Below, one piece after another: positions 18,620 to 27,079 of a stretch of DNA of 33,583 nucleotides; positions within the stretch are counted from its first letter, which is position 1, and each line of letters begins with the position of its first letter. Both the position numbers and the translations under genes were made by a program. The notes under the pieces were generated by a model. It was not told the origin of the DNA. It saw only the letters and a list, made by a program, of their open reading frames with translations, and did not search any database. Source of the DNA: an uncultured SAR116 cluster alpha proteobacterium (GTDB lineage: Bacteria > Pseudomonadota > Alphaproteobacteria > Puniceispirillales > Marisalimonadaceae); contig CACAMV010000009.1 in assembly GCA_902533695.1 (NCBI GenBank), positions 1 through 33,583 on the forward strand, given 5' to 3'.

Positions 18620-19771
18620 ATGTTAAAAAGAGGAGCTTTACATGGAATTAAGGTAATTGATTTAACTCGGGTTATATCTGGTCCTTTTTGTACACTTTTA
18701 TTAGCTGACATGGGAGCAGAAGTTATCAAAGTTGAACCTCCTAAGGGGGACAATGTGAGAAATCAAGGTAACTTTGTGGGTGGATTTAGTGCGTATTTTT
18801 CTCAATTTAATCGAAATAAAAAATCTATAGTATTGGATTTATATGAAGATAAAGATAAAGAAGCTTTAAAATCTTTGTTAACTGAGGCTGATGTACTTGT
18901 TGACAATTTTAGACCTGGTGTTTTAAGCAAAATTGGTTTTGACGAAGAGACACTCAGAAAAATTAATCCAAAATTAATAAACGCTTCAGTAAATGGATTT
19001 GGCAGTGAAGGAGAGCTTAGTCAAAGACCGGCTTTTGACTTTATAGCTCAAGCAATGTCTGGTTTTATGCATATGAATGGTTCAGATCAAACTGGTCCGG
19101 TAAGATCTGCTATTCCAATATCCGATCTGGTTGCGGGTTTATATTGTGCCTTTGGAATAGTTTGTGCTTTGCAAGCTAGAAACCATACGAAATTAGGTCA
19201 ATCTGTAGAAACAAGCTTAACTTCAGGGTTAATTTCTCTTATGGCATATTTGTCTTCTGAGTATTTTGTAACGAAGAAAAATCCAATAAAAACTGGAAAC
19301 AATCATCCAATTTTATCTCCTTATGGATTATTTAAAACAAAAGATGGTAATATTGCAGTGGCACCAGCTAACGACAAACTTTGCGGGGTTTTTCTTAATG
19401 AGGTTGGATTAGGTGACCTATTGAAAAATAAAATCTTTCTAAATAATTCTCTAAGAATAAAAAATAGAAATAAATTAAATGAAATTATTAATTCAAAAAT
19501 GTGTTTAAGAACAACCGACTTTTGGGTAAAAAAATTAAACAAAGCAGGTTGTCCTGCAGGAAAAGTTTTTTCATTGAGTGAGGCACTAAATAGTAAAATT
19601 TCTAAAGATACTAACATGGTAATTCAGTCAGAGGGACCAGGAAATAGAAAAATTAAAATGACAGGTTTTCCGGTTAAATTATCTAGAACTCCAGCTAAGT
19701 TATTTAGGAATGCTCCAGAGTTAGGTGAGCATTCGGAAGAAGTTTTGTCAGGATTAAATAAAAAAAATTAA
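18620..19771 (+). CDS. CaiB/BaiF (class III) CoA-transferase
   Basis: GIKVIDLTRVISGPFCTLLLADMGAEVIKVEPPKGDNVR; LVDNFRPGVLSKIGF; GQSVETSLTSGLISLMAY. Confidence 0.95.
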   Translation: MLKRGALHGIKVIDLTRVISGPFCTLLLADMGAEVIKVEPPKGDNVRNQGNFVGGFSAYFSQFNRNKKSIVLDLYEDKDKEALKSLLTEADVLVDNFRPGVLSKIGFDEETLRKINPKLINASVNGFGSEGELSQRPAFDFIAQAMSGFMHMNGSDQTGPVRSAIPISDLVAGLYCAFGIVCALQARNHTKLGQSVETSLTSGLISLMAYLSSEYFVTKKNPIKTGNNHPILSPYGLFKTKDGNIAVAPANDKLCGVFLNEVGLGDLLKNKIFLNNSLRIKNRNKLNEIINSKMCLRTTDFWVKKLNKAGCPAGKVFSLSEALNSKISKDTNMVIQSEGPGNRKIKMTGFPVKLSRTPAKLFRNAPELGEHSEEVLSGLNKKN

Positions 19772-19790
19772 TTTTAGGAGTAACAAATTA

Positions 19791-20582
19791 ATGAAATACA
19801 AAACAGTAATTTTTAAAATTAAAGATAATATTGCGATCATAAAGTTAAATAGACCAGATCATTATAACTCGTTAAATGAATTAATGGCAAGGGAGCTCCT
19901 AGAAATTTCATATGAATGTGATACAAACAAATCTGTTCGTTGTGTCATATTAACCGGTCAAGGAGAAAAAGTATTTTGTTCTGGAGGAGATTTAAAGTCT
20001 TTTCATGGTCAACGAGAAAATGTTGCAAGGCATTTGAAGGAGGTAACACATTATCTTCATGGCGCAATCACTAGATTTTCGAGAATGAATCCACCTTTAA
20101 TAGTTTCTGTTAATGGAGTGGCGGCTGGGGCAGGTTTATCTTTTGTTGGTTTTGCAGACATAGCCGTTTGTTCTGAAAAAGCAAGTTTTGTTTCTGCTTA
20201 CTCTAAAGCCGGTTTAACACCAGATGGTTCTTCTAGTTATTTTTTGCCAAGAATAATTGGTTCAAGAAGATACCTTGAATTAGTTATGACGAATAAAATA
20301 TTATCGCCTGAAGAAGCACTTCAATGGGGGTTAATTAATCAAATTTTTAAACATGAGTTTTTAAATAAAAAAACGTTAGAAATTGCTGTTCAATTATCAA
20401 AAGGTCCAACTCTTGCTTTTGGAAGAACAAAACAGTTGGTTCACAATACTTTTGATTCAACCCTAGAAGGTCAGATGGAGTTAGAAACGGAAATGATTTC
20501 CAAGTCTTCGGAAACATTTGATGGAAAAGAAGGTGTTAAAGCTTTTGTTAATAAAGAAAAACCAAATTTTTTAGGAAAATAA
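19791..20582 (+). CDS. Enoyl-CoA hydratase/isomerase family protein
   Basis: VIFKIKDNIAIIKLNRPDHYNSLN; FCSGGDLKSF; NGVAAGAGLSFVGFADIAVCSEKASF. Confidence 0.95.
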   Translation: MKYKTVIFKIKDNIAIIKLNRPDHYNSLNELMARELLEISYECDTNKSVRCVILTGQGEKVFCSGGDLKSFHGQRENVARHLKEVTHYLHGAITRFSRMNPPLIVSVNGVAAGAGLSFVGFADIAVCSEKASFVSAYSKAGLTPDGSSSYFLPRIIGSRRYLELVMTNKILSPEEALQWGLINQIFKHEFLNKKTLEIAVQLSKGPTLAFGRTKQLVHNTFDSTLEGQMELETEMISKSSETFDGKEGVKAFVNKEKPNFLGK

Positions 20583-20601
20583 TTTTGTAAAGGAGAATAA
20601 A

Positions 20602-21684
20602 ATTCAATTTTTAGTTTTAGAAGGTGATGGTATAGGGCCTGAAATTATTAATTCAGCTGTAGAAGTAATCAATCTACTTAAAAAAAAATTAAATTTGAAG
20701 ATTGATTTGGTTAACTCAGAAATTGGTTTTTCATCACTAAAATCTCAAGGAACAACTTTCCCTGCTTCAATATTAGAAATTTGTAAAAAATCAGATGGCG
20801 TCATTCTTGGACCAGTTGATCATAATAATTATCCTCCTTTAAAAGATGGTGGCTTGAATCCGTCGGGATTACTTAGATCTAAGTTAAATCTTTATGCCAA
20901 TATAAGACCTGCAAAAAAATATCCAAATGTTAATGGATTGGTTAAAAATATAGATTTGATAATCGTAAGAGAAAATACGGAAGGTTTTTACGCTGATAGA
21001 AATATGTATATAGGTAATGGAGAGTTTAGTCCAGAGCCTGGTATTGGAATAGCTATAAGAAAAATTACTGAAAAAGCATCAAAAAGAATTGCTATTAAAG
21101 CTTTCGAAATTGCTTCATCAATGCCAAATAAAAAATCAAAAGTAAATTTACATGCCATTCATAAGGCAAATGTAATGAAATTAACTGATGGAATATTTTT
21201 GGAGTCTTGCAGAGAAATATCTAGTAATTATCCAGACATAAATTATTCAGAAATGATTGTAGATGCCTCTGCAGCCCACCTTGTAAGAAATCCAGAACAG
21301 TTTGATATAATAGTTACTACTAACATGTTTGGTGACATATTATCTGATTTAGCGAGTGAACTTTCAGGTTCTTTAGGTTTAGCTGGTTCAATAAACGTCG
21401 GAGATAATTTACCGATGGCTCAAGCTCAACATGGTTCAGCTCCAGATATAGCAGGAAAGGGAATTGCTAATCCGATTTCAATAATTTCTTCTGTTAGTAT
21501 GATGTTTGATTGGTTAGGTGCAAAACATAAGAACTTGTTGTTATTAAAAGCTGGTAATTATATAAATTTATCTATAAATGAGCATTTAAAACAAAATAAA
21601 TATTTAACACCTGACTTAGGCGGAAATTCCTCTACTAAAGAGGTCACTTCTTCAATTTTAAATATTATAAATAACTTTGAGTAA
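20602..21684 (+). CDS. Isocitrate/isopropylmalate dehydrogenase family protein, apparent ATT start
   Basis: In-frame extension upstream of the listed TTG (20695) gives (M)QFLVLEGDGIGPEIINSAVEVINLLKKKLNLKIDLVNSEIG; AGGAG at 20591-20595 is 6 nt before ATT 20602. Also RENTEGFYADRN and TNMFGDILSDLASELSGSLGLAGS. Confidence 0.9.
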   Translation: MQFLVLEGDGIGPEIINSAVEVINLLKKKLNLKIDLVNSEIGFSSLKSQGTTFPASILEICKKSDGVILGPVDHNNYPPLKDGGLNPSGLLRSKLNLYANIRPAKKYPNVNGLVKNIDLIIVRENTEGFYADRNMYIGNGEFSPEPGIGIAIRKITEKASKRIAIKAFEIASSMPNKKSKVNLHAIHKANVMKLTDGIFLESCREISSNYPDINYSEMIVDASAAHLVRNPEQFDIIVTTNMFGDILSDLASELSGSLGLAGSINVGDNLPMAQAQHGSAPDIAGKGIANPISIISSVSMMFDWLGAKHKNLLLLKAGNYINLSINEHLKQNKYLTPDLGGNSSTKEVTSSILNIINNFE

Positions 21685-21694
21685 AAATATTATA

Positions 21695-22807
21695 ATGTCT
21701 GATCAAATAGCAATTCCAGCCGTGTTCATGAGAGGTGGTACTTCTAAAGGTTTATTGTTTCACAAGAAAGATTTACCCCAAGATAAAAAAACACTTTCAA
21801 AATTTCTTTTAAAAATTATGGGTTCTCCTGATTTAAGACAAATTGACGGTATGGGGGGAGGAACATCCGTAACTAGTAAGGTTTGTATAATTTCTAAAAG
21901 TTTAAAAAAAAATATTGATATTGATTACTTTTTTGCCCAAGTTGAGGTTAATAGGTCTCATGTTGATTTTGAGCCTACTTGTGGAAACATGCTTTCTGCT
22001 GTGGCCGCTTTTTCTATAGAGGAAGGGTTAGTTAAGCCTGTTAATGGCAATACCAATGTTTCCGTAAGATCAGTGAATACAGGTTCTTTGATAGAAATAT
22101 TAGTTCCCACTCCAAATGCCAAAGTAATCTATGATGGAAATCACAAAATAGATGGAGTGCCAAATGGAGGGGCGCCTTTATTTTTAAGATTTTTAAAATT
22201 AGAGGGAGTAAAGACTGGAAAACTTTTCCCAACAAATGAATTAGTAACGAAAATTAATGAAGTTCAAGTAACGTGTATAGATTTGTCAACTCCAATGGTA
22301 ATAGCAAAAGCAAGTCAATTTGGGATATCAGGTAAAGAAAATAGTTCAGAGTTAAACAAAAACTTTAAGCTTCTTCAAAAAATTGAAAAAGTTAGAAAAT
22401 CCGCAGCTTTGAAAATGGGAATGGGAGATGTTAAAGGGAAGGTTTTGCCCAAGTTTTGTTTGGTATCAAAAGCTCAAAACGATGGTAACATTTCATCTAG
22501 GTATTTTACTCCATATTCATGCCACGAAACTCATGCTGTAACAGGGACGTTATGTTTGTCTGGTGCCTCTTTAATTCCTGGGACAATACCTTACAAATTG
22601 TCAAATAAGAACTCTAGTTTCGAAAAAAAAATAATTAAGATAGAGCATCCTTTAGGAGTTATAGAATGTAATGTAAAAGTTCATCAGAATTTTAAAAAAA
22701 ATATTTTAAATAAAAAAGAAGTTATAATTTCCTGTGGAATTTATAGGACATGTAGAAAAATTATGAACGGTAATGTTTATGTTTTAAAAAAGATAAATTC
22801 AATGTGA
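21695..22807 (+). CDS. PrpF/AcnD-accessory family isomerase (methylaconitate isomerase-like)
   Basis: QIAIPAVFMRGGTSKGLLFHKKDLP; VEPTCGNM-like FEPTCGNMLSAV; CHETHAVTGTLCLS. Listed ORF begins at TTG 21677; ATG at 21695 is an alternative. Confidence 0.92.
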   Translation: MSDQIAIPAVFMRGGTSKGLLFHKKDLPQDKKTLSKFLLKIMGSPDLRQIDGMGGGTSVTSKVCIISKSLKKNIDIDYFFAQVEVNRSHVDFEPTCGNMLSAVAAFSIEEGLVKPVNGNTNVSVRSVNTGSLIEILVPTPNAKVIYDGNHKIDGVPNGGAPLFLRFLKLEGVKTGKLFPTNELVTKINEVQVTCIDLSTPMVIAKASQFGISGKENSSELNKNFKLLQKIEKVRKSAALKMGMGDVKGKVLPKFCLVSKAQNDGNISSRYFTPYSCHETHAVTGTLCLSGASLIPGTIPYKLSNKNSSFEKKIIKIEHPLGVIECNVKVHQNFKKNILNKKEVIISCGIYRTCRKIMNGNVYVLKKINSM

Positions 22808-23853
22808 AAAAAATAGTTTTTAAAAATCAAAATTATATCTTTAGTTTTCTTATTGCGTTTTCAGGAGGTTTGATAGCTCATTTGTTGAATTTTCCTTTAC
22901 CTTGGATGTTTGGACCATTAATACTTTGTGGGTTAATTTCTGCCTATGGAAAAAATATATATCTTTCTGAAAAGCCTAGACCAATATGTAGGGCATTGTT
23001 AGGTTGTGCAATTGGAGCAAATTTTTCTCCAGAAGTTATAGAAAAAGCTTCAGAAATATTAGTTTCTTTGATGATTTTGCCAGTATTTGTTTTGTTAATG
23101 ATATCTAGCACATTTTTATTTTTATTTAAATGGATGAAAATGGATTTAAAAACATCGATTTATGGTTCACTTCCTGGCGGATTAAATGAAATGGTAGCTC
23201 TGGGTAATGAAGTTGGTGTAGACACAAGAAAAATCACTCTCATACATTCAACGAGGATCGTAATAGTTGTAATTTGTGCTTCAATGCTAGTTATGTTTGT
23301 GCCAGAATTTTCAGATAACATAACGCAAGAAATTAAATTATTTGAAAACTTATTAAATTTACCCATTGTTTTCTTTATTTCATATTTAGGCTACTTTTTA
23401 GGTAAAAAAATTAATTTACCAGGTTATAGCATTATTGGTCCTATGTGCCTCTCAGGTTCATTACATATTTTTGATTTAGTTCAAGCAAAACCATCTTTCA
23501 TAATCATAATTATAGTTCAAATTTTTTTAGGATCTTATTTAGGAGTGCAATTTAAGAACATTTCAATTAAAGATGTATTAGGTCCAATGTTATCAGGATT
23601 ATGTACTACATTAATATCCTTTATTCCGTTATATTTATCTATATTAATTTTGTTTCATTTAGGATTTGAATATGACTTATTATCTATGATTTTGTCTTAT
23701 TCTCCTGGAGGACAACCTGAAATGAATATACTTGCCTTATCTGTTGGAGCAGACATGGTTTTTGTAGGTACTCATCACGTATTTAGGGTTTTTTTGGTAA
23801 TTATGTTAGCAGCAATAATTCAGAAGTTTATAAAAAAATCTAATCTTGATTAA
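22804..23853 (+). CDS. AbrB-type (AbrB_dup, formerly 'ammonia monooxygenase') membrane protein
   Basis: GGLIAHLLNFPLPWMFGPLILCGL; YGSLPGGLNEMVALGNEVGVDTRKITLIHSTRI; YSPGGQPEMNILALSVGADMVFVGTHHVFRV repeat halves. Confidence 0.9.
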   Translation: MKKIVFKNQNYIFSFLIAFSGGLIAHLLNFPLPWMFGPLILCGLISAYGKNIYLSEKPRPICRALLGCAIGANFSPEVIEKASEILVSLMILPVFVLLMISSTFLFLFKWMKMDLKTSIYGSLPGGLNEMVALGNEVGVDTRKITLIHSTRIVIVVICASMLVMFVPEFSDNITQEIKLFENLLNLPIVFFISYLGYFLGKKINLPGYSIIGPMCLSGSLHIFDLVQAKPSFIIIIIVQIFLGSYLGVQFKNISIKDVLGPMLSGLCTTLISFIPLYLSILILFHLGFEYDLLSMILSYSPGGQPEMNILALSVGADMVFVGTHHVFRVFLVIMLAAIIQKFIKKSNLD

Positions 23854-24532
23854 TTACAAAAGTTTTCATATGTGCACTATAAATTATGGGATCTTCTTCC
23901 TTTTTGAGTAAAAAATCATTCATTTTATTTTTAACGTCCTCTAAAAATTTTTCTCTATTTTTGCTTCCCATGAAATCAGCAGTTTTCCTTTTGTCAATTT
24001 CCCTCATAATAATATTTCTAAAATCTGGATCAAAATCCTTCAAATAATTTGATAATTTTTCACCTTTATAAGATGCAAAAGATATCTCCATACTTAGGTA
24101 ATCATTAGAATCTTTAATATTTGATACAAAAGATTTATTGGAATTTGGTCCCATTCCCCCAATATCTGCATATGAAAGAGAAGGTATAATTACTTTTCCA
24201 TCTGGGCCAACCTCAATTGGTTTCTTTTCGCTTTCATCTAATTCTATTCTGCCTAATTTTATAGCTTCATCTCTTGCTATCTTATAAATATCAATATCTC
24301 TATCTATTTTTTTTTCAATTTTAAAAAGACTATTACTAAAATAAAAAAATAAAAATGTTATAATACTCGATGATACACCTAACAGATACAGGGGAAGATT
24401 TTTATTCTGAAAAATTAATTTAATGTTTATTTTTTTCTTTTCTTGAGTTTCGTCAGATTTCACTTCATTAAGCTTTTTATCCTCAGCACTATTGTTTTTA
24501 GTTTTAATTTCTTCAGCCATTTTATCTATCAT
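23840..24532 (-). CDS. FliL-like flagellar basal-body-associated protein
   Basis: N-terminal cytoplasmic segment, single TM (LPLYLLGVSSSIITFLFFYFS), C-terminal YLSMEISFASY...FRNIIMREIDKRKTADFMGSKNREKFLEDVKNKMNDFL...HMKTFVI. Confidence 0.72.
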   Translation of the reverse strand: MIDKMAEEIKTKNNSAEDKKLNEVKSDETQEKKKINIKLIFQNKNLPLYLLGVSSSIITFLFFYFSNSLFKIEKKIDRDIDIYKIARDEAIKLGRIELDESEKKPIEVGPDGKVIIPSLSYADIGGMGPNSNKSFVSNIKDSNDYLSMEISFASYKGEKLSNYLKDFDPDFRNIIMREIDKRKTADFMGSKNREKFLEDVKNKMNDFLLKKEEDPIIYSAHMKTFVINQD

Positions 24533-24921
24533 TCCTTCAATGATTTATATATATTTAGTTCTAGCCAAAATTTCTCTGCTAATTCATTAGCATCTCCAAT
24601 TCTAAGAGAAAGACCCCTGATAATTGCTGATATTACTGGATCAGCCTGGTTCATTTTATCTTTAATAGTTTTCTCGTTAATTATCCTGACAATACAATTT
24701 GACATAGCAATGGCTGTAATGGATCTTGAATTTTCAATTATATGTCCCACTTCACCAAAAATTTCTCCTTCTTTTAGAATCCCTAATTCAAGACCATGTT
24801 TAGACTCAATTTTAACTTGACCACTTTCTATTAGATAAATATTTTTAGACTTATCATTGTGGGAGTAAATAATATCTCTATCAGTGTATTTTTTGGTTTC
24901 CAATTGATGTTTAATGTTCAT
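24529..24921 (-). CDS. Cyclic-nucleotide-binding-domain protein without DNA-binding domain
   Basis: KNIYLIESGQVKIESKHGLELGILKEGEIFGEVGHIIENSRSITAIAMSNCIVRII; protein ends without an HTH; ATGA overlap with the FliL-like gene. Confidence 0.82.
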   Translation of the reverse strand: MNIKHQLETKKYTDRDIIYSHNDKSKNIYLIESGQVKIESKHGLELGILKEGEIFGEVGHIIENSRSITAIAMSNCIVRIINEKTIKDKMNQADPVISAIIRGLSLRIGDANELAEKFWLELNIYKSLKE

Positions 24922-25094
24922 TTCATATCTTCTTTAATTAATCTTCTTACTATTTCGGTAATTGTATCTCTATTTTTATCTTTTTTGATTATATTTTTTT
25001 TAATAATTATATTTTTGTTTTCATCCAACATTACATCATTGTACTCTGGATAATTTTTTATTAAGTTTTTAATCTCTAAAATTAATTTTTCCAT
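24918..25094 (-). CDS. Small uncharacterised protein, 58 aa, absent from the ORF track
   Basis: MEKLILEIKNLIKNYPEYNDVMLDENKNIIIKKNIIKKDKNRDTITEIVRRLIKEDMK; stop overlaps the CNB start as ATGA. Confidence 0.6.
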   Translation of the reverse strand: MEKLILEIKNLIKNYPEYNDVMLDENKNIIIKKNIIKKDKNRDTITEIVRRLIKEDMK

Positions 25095-25138
25095 TTTATC
25101 AACTAAACAATATTTAATAGATTACGTAATAATATATT

Positions 25139-25294
25139 ATGGATAATACTACAGTTATAAACGACAATCTCAAAAATTTTTCAGAAATTTTTAAAACTTT
25201 AAATTTAGATCAAAAAAATAATGAAATTGAAAATACAAAATTTGTAAGTACAGAGAAGTGGCTAGATCAATTGGGAAGAAGAATTATCACTTAA
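25139..25294 (+). CDS. Possible small protein, 51 aa, absent from the ORF track
   Basis: MDNTTVINDNLKNFSEIFKTLNLDQKNNEIENTKFVSTEKWLDQLGRRIIT; fills an otherwise empty gap, no clear Shine-Dalgarno. Confidence 0.35.
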   Translation: MDNTTVINDNLKNFSEIFKTLNLDQKNNEIENTKFVSTEKWLDQLGRRIIT

Positions 25295-26072
25295 GATTAT
25301 TTTTTTTTTCAAAAGGTAAAACGTTCATAGCTTCATGATTTTCTTCAGAATATAATTTATCAAGTTCGCCTTTTAAAACAAATTTATCTATGAAACTTGC
25401 AAATTGAGTAAAATCTTCTTTGGCATTTTTATTATTTTTATTATCGAAATCTTTTTGGAATTTTCCATTATAAAAATGTCTTACACTTGCTAAGTCTCTT
25501 ATTGCTGGACCTATAACAACATCATGGTTTTTAAGTCTTCTTCCCATTATTGAAAAATCTTTTTGACCGAACGGTATCCTGTTGGGACAAACGACAAGAT
25601 GTGGATAAATTTTTTGATATCTAGCTTTTATTTTGTCCATACTTCGAATAAAGCTTTCGGTGGGAGCAAGGTCTGCATTGCTTAATGAAGTAGGAATTAA
25701 AACACAATAACTTTCTCCTACCAGATTCCAGAGTCTTTGAGATGTGCCAGCTGGTGTGTCAATTATAACTACATGACCTGTTTTAAACATATTCTGTTTT
25801 ATGAATTGTTGTACTAGTGAAATGTTCGTATTTTCAAAGGTTGAAGTGATAGGAAGAAATTCAATATTTATTTCTGGGTTGCTAGCAGTTAAAAACTCGG
25901 TGGTTGTTCTTTGTAAGTCGGTATCTATAACAGTAATCTTTTCAGGTGCCATTTTTGATGTTAGCGCCCTTGCAAGCATTATAGTTAGAGTACTTTTCCC
26001 AACTCCACCCTTGACATTAGCTACAAAAATAGATTTTGCTCCATTTTTAATGTAATCCTTAGAATACGACAA
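25287..26072 (-). CDS. ParA/MinD-family P-loop ATPase
   Basis: SIFVANVKGGVGKSTLTIMLARAL deviant Walker A; ITVIDTDLQRTTTEFL; HVVIIDTPAGTSQ. Confidence 0.9.
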   Translation of the reverse strand: MSYSKDYIKNGAKSIFVANVKGGVGKSTLTIMLARALTSKMAPEKITVIDTDLQRTTTEFLTASNPEINIEFLPITSTFENTNISLVQQFIKQNMFKTGHVVIIDTPAGTSQRLWNLVGESYCVLIPTSLSNADLAPTESFIRSMDKIKARYQKIYPHLVVCPNRIPFGQKDFSIMGRRLKNHDVVIGPAIRDLASVRHFYNGKFQKDFDNKNNKNAKEDFTQFASFIDKFVLKGELDKLYSEENHEAMNVLPFEKKNNLK

Positions 26073-26098
26073 GTTTTCCCCCTAATTCGAATATTAAA

Positions 26099-26503
26099 TT
26101 ATAAATTTTTAATAGATTTTATCAAATTTATAGTTTTTTGGTATAAATCAAATTCCTTCTTAACCTGTTCTAATTGACTTGAAACTTCTTGTTTTTTTGA
26201 ATTGAAACTGATTTCTATAGTTTCAAGTTTTTCAAGTAATATCTTTTTTTTACTTTCAATTTCTTGAAGCTCGTTAATAATTTCATTAATATGAGAAAAT
26301 CTAGATCTATTATCATCTATTTCATTATAGGAAATAGCTTCATCTTCAGAGTTTATACTTATTTTTAAATTATCGGTTTTATTAGAATTTTTTTTATCAA
26401 TTATTTCTGATGAAGATGTATGATCAGTAGATTTAACAGTGTCTTGCGTTAGTTTTTTCCAACCACCTTTTCTTGTCAACACATTTACTTCATATTTTTC
26501 CAT
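26099..26503 (-). CDS. Uncharacterised coiled-coil protein, possible partner of the adjacent ParA-like ATPase
   Basis: Basic N-terminus NVLTRKGGWKKLTQDT; C-terminal heptad-rich INEIINELQEIESKKKILLEKLETIEISFNSKKQEVSSQLEQVKKEF; 26-nt gap to the ParA-like gene. Confidence 0.6.
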   Translation of the reverse strand: MEKYEVNVLTRKGGWKKLTQDTVKSTDHTSSSEIIDKKNSNKTDNLKISINSEDEAISYNEIDDNRSRFSHINEIINELQEIESKKKILLEKLETIEISFNSKKQEVSSQLEQVKKEFDLYQKTINLIKSIKNL

Positions 26504-26612
26504 GCCTAAATTGTAAAATATGAGTGAAGAAAAGTCTATAACTATATGAATTAATTGAAATTAATCTAATTGATACTATATATGGTATCTATATTTGTAT
26601 TTTATGGACTAT

Positions 26613-26900
26613 TTAGTCTTGGCTGACTCTCTTGCACTTAAAACTTTTCATGCATTGGGGTGTCGGTTGCATCACAGTAACATCTTTCCCTTTTAATTGT
26701 CTTTTAAAAATACATTTGAAACCATCTTTTTTTCCATCTTTCAAATTTACTTCGACCTTTTTAAGTCTACAAAGTTCGTATTTTTTATACTCCTTACTAA
26801 TGGTTTGAGATTTACCATAAATTTTGCCTTTTGCAAAAATTACATTTGGGAATAAAGTAAAAATCAAAATGAGTAATATTTTTATGGTATTATTTCTCAT
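26613..26900 (-). CDS. Small basic exported protein with four cysteines
   Basis: Start at the internal ATG of the listed ORF: MRNNTIKILLILIFTLFPNVIFAKGKIYGKSQTISKEYKKYELCRLKKVEV...GFKCIFKRQ...QCMKSFKCKRVSQD; overlaps the upstream stop codon. Confidence 0.65.
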   Translation of the reverse strand: MRNNTIKILLILIFTLFPNVIFAKGKIYGKSQTISKEYKKYELCRLKKVEVNLKDGKKDGFKCIFKRQLKGKDVTVMQPTPQCMKSFKCKRVSQD

Positions 26901-27075
26901 CTTTTCCTGGCAAGTAGGCTTTTCCTTGAATTGCAATAGCTCCCATATTTTTAAAAAAATCAGTATTTTCATTTACAAATCTTTCAATTTTTGTTTTTAT
27001 CTCTTTTTCTGCTTTTTCCTGGTTATCAACATCTAGTTCTGCAATCCCATCTATAATCCAATGCACTTTATACAT
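26890..27075 (-). CDS. Small uncharacterised protein, 61 aa
   Basis: MYKVHWIIDGIAELDVDNQEKAEKEIKTKIERFVNENTDFFKNMGAIAIQGKAYLPGKDEK; 4-nt gap upstream and overlap downstream. Confidence 0.68.
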   Translation of the reverse strand: MYKVHWIIDGIAELDVDNQEKAEKEIKTKIERFVNENTDFFKNMGAIAIQGKAYLPGKDEK

Positions 27076-27079
27076 AGTT

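Noticed and set aside
20695-21684. Listed TTG start of the IDH/IPMDH gene as the true start
   Set aside because: It removes the conserved LEGDGIGPE motif and ignores the well-spaced AGGAG before ATT 20602.
26901-26972. N-terminal 24 residues of the listed 26613-26972 ORF
   Set aside because: The internal ATG at 26900 begins a clean signal peptide and overlaps the upstream stop; the extension is antisense-like read-through of the 61-aa gene.
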